A stretch of 7,092 nucleotides of DNA, taken from positions 101,989 through 109,080 of the forward strand of contig NZ_CP100376.1 in NCBI RefSeq assembly GCF_030515985.1, given 5' to 3'. The stretch comes from Corynebacterium accolens. Lineage in GTDB: Bacteria; Actinomycetota; Actinomycetes; Mycobacteriales; Mycobacteriaceae. A program made the translations under genes and the position numbers. Of this stretch, positions 6,608 through 7,092 are shown piece after piece. How positions within the stretch are numbered: position 1 is the first letter of the stretch; every line of letters begins with the position of its first letter. A model generated the notes under the pieces. The model did no database searches, was not told the DNA's origin, and saw only the letters and a program-made list of their open reading frames with translations.

Positions 6608-7092
6608 ATGGCCGTTAAGGGCGATGACAATGTCATCTACGCGAACTTTGGTACCCGCAAGCGCGTGAGTACCCCGGACGAGGTCAACCATGTCGACCGC
6701 AGCGGGCGGCTGCTGTCCAAGACCGCCGCCCGGATTTCGTCCTTTACCAGCTATGATGCGGACCGGGGGCGGATTAGCCGCGGGCGCCAGTACGCCGAAG
6801 GCGGTCACGTCGTTGGTTTGGAGATCCGCAATGGTGCCATCCATGGGCGCGTGGCTGGTTCCCAAAACGAGCCTTTTTCCATACTCATTCAGCTGCCGTA
6901 CCGCGATAATGACGATATTGCGGCACTCGCCGGCCAATTCGCGCGCACCCCTAATTCCGTAGCGAATGCGCGCAAGGGCCTGTTATCTGAGGAAGCGCTG
7001 GATACGCTTTTTGCCAGCGAGGCCGAAGAACTGCGTCTATCCTGCACGTGCCCGGATTCCGCCTATACCTGCAAGCACATTGTGGCGGTGGG
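6608..7092 (+). CDS. SWIM zinc-finger protein (COG4279/YwqB-like), 5' part
   Basis: The frame is open from ATG 6608 to the window edge, 161 complete codons plus two bases, so the C-terminus is missing. The N-terminal part reads NVIYANFGTRKRV and then RISRGRQYAEGGHVVGLEI, a pattern of the proteins that accompany SNF2 helicases. The SWIM zinc finger is CTC at residues 146-148 and CKH at 155-157 (CxC...CxH), with metal ligands C146, C148, C155 and H157, followed by IVAV. SWIM domains bind zinc and are thought to contact DNA or proteins. The gene starts 4 bases after the helicase stop with a strong AAGGAG, so the two are almost surely one operon. In B. subtilis the equivalent neighbours are ywqA and ywqB. 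The partner role with the helicase is inferred from this gene order. Confidence 0.88.
   Translation, partial: MAVKGDDNVIYANFGTRKRVSTPDEVNHVDRSGRLLSKTAARISSFTSYDADRGRISRGRQYAEGGHVVGLEIRNGAIHGRVAGSQNEPFSILIQLPYRDNDDIAALAGQFARTPNSVANARKGLLSEEALDTLFASEAEELRLSCTCPDSAYTCKHIVAV

Noticed and set aside
6578..6937. Minus-strand 119-codon frame at the right end
   Set aside because: It lies opposite the SWIM gene, whose zinc ligands, start and ribosome binding site are all clear on the plus strand.
1..7092. CRISPR array, tRNA, rRNA, insertion sequence ends
   Set aside because: I saw no spaced direct repeats, cloverleaf, rRNA segments, transposase or terminal inverted repeats by eye.

Overview
The window looks like chromosomal DNA of a Corynebacterium or a close relative. 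This rests on the genes, not on any database comparison. They are a corynebacterial/mycobacterial-type 13E12 (DUF222) HNH protein, a PutP very like the one known from C. glutamicum, a secreted actinobacterial DUF1524 nuclease, and an apparently leaderless SNF2 helicase coupled to a SWIM zinc-finger gene. Base composition is moderately GC-rich.

Layout. (1) Positions 1-724, plus strand: the 3' part of a DUF222/13E12-type HNH endonuclease gene whose start lies left of the window. (2) Positions 733-3405, minus strand: a likely three-gene transcription unit, read from right to left. It holds the sodium/proline symporter putP (GTG start, strong ribosome binding site), then after 33 bases a membrane-targeted or secreted DUF1524/GmrSD-C-type HNH nuclease, then after 56 bases a four-helix membrane protein. 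I see no terminator between these genes. A GC-rich hairpin with a T-tract lies 17 bases past the last stop codon, inside the 3' coding end of the convergent HNH gene. (3) Positions 3406-3585: a divergent control region of 180 bases. It carries a putP promoter candidate, a CRP/GlxR-type palindrome (GTGA-N6-TCAC core) and an extended -10 promoter for the helicase, placed so that transcription would begin at about the ATG. (4) Positions 3586-7092, plus strand: a large SNF2/HelZ-type helicase, followed after 4 bases by a SWIM zinc-finger gene that runs off the right edge.

How the parts fit. PutP imports proline with sodium. The two genes behind it are probably co-transcribed but have no obvious link to proline. 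The helicase and SWIM protein form a tight pair, also known in other bacteria (ywqA-ywqB in Bacillus subtilis), whose biological job is still not established. It is the best candidate here for an undescribed system. The most unusual local structure is a perfect 8-bp inverted repeat that puts the start codon of the DUF1524 nuclease in a 5-base loop.
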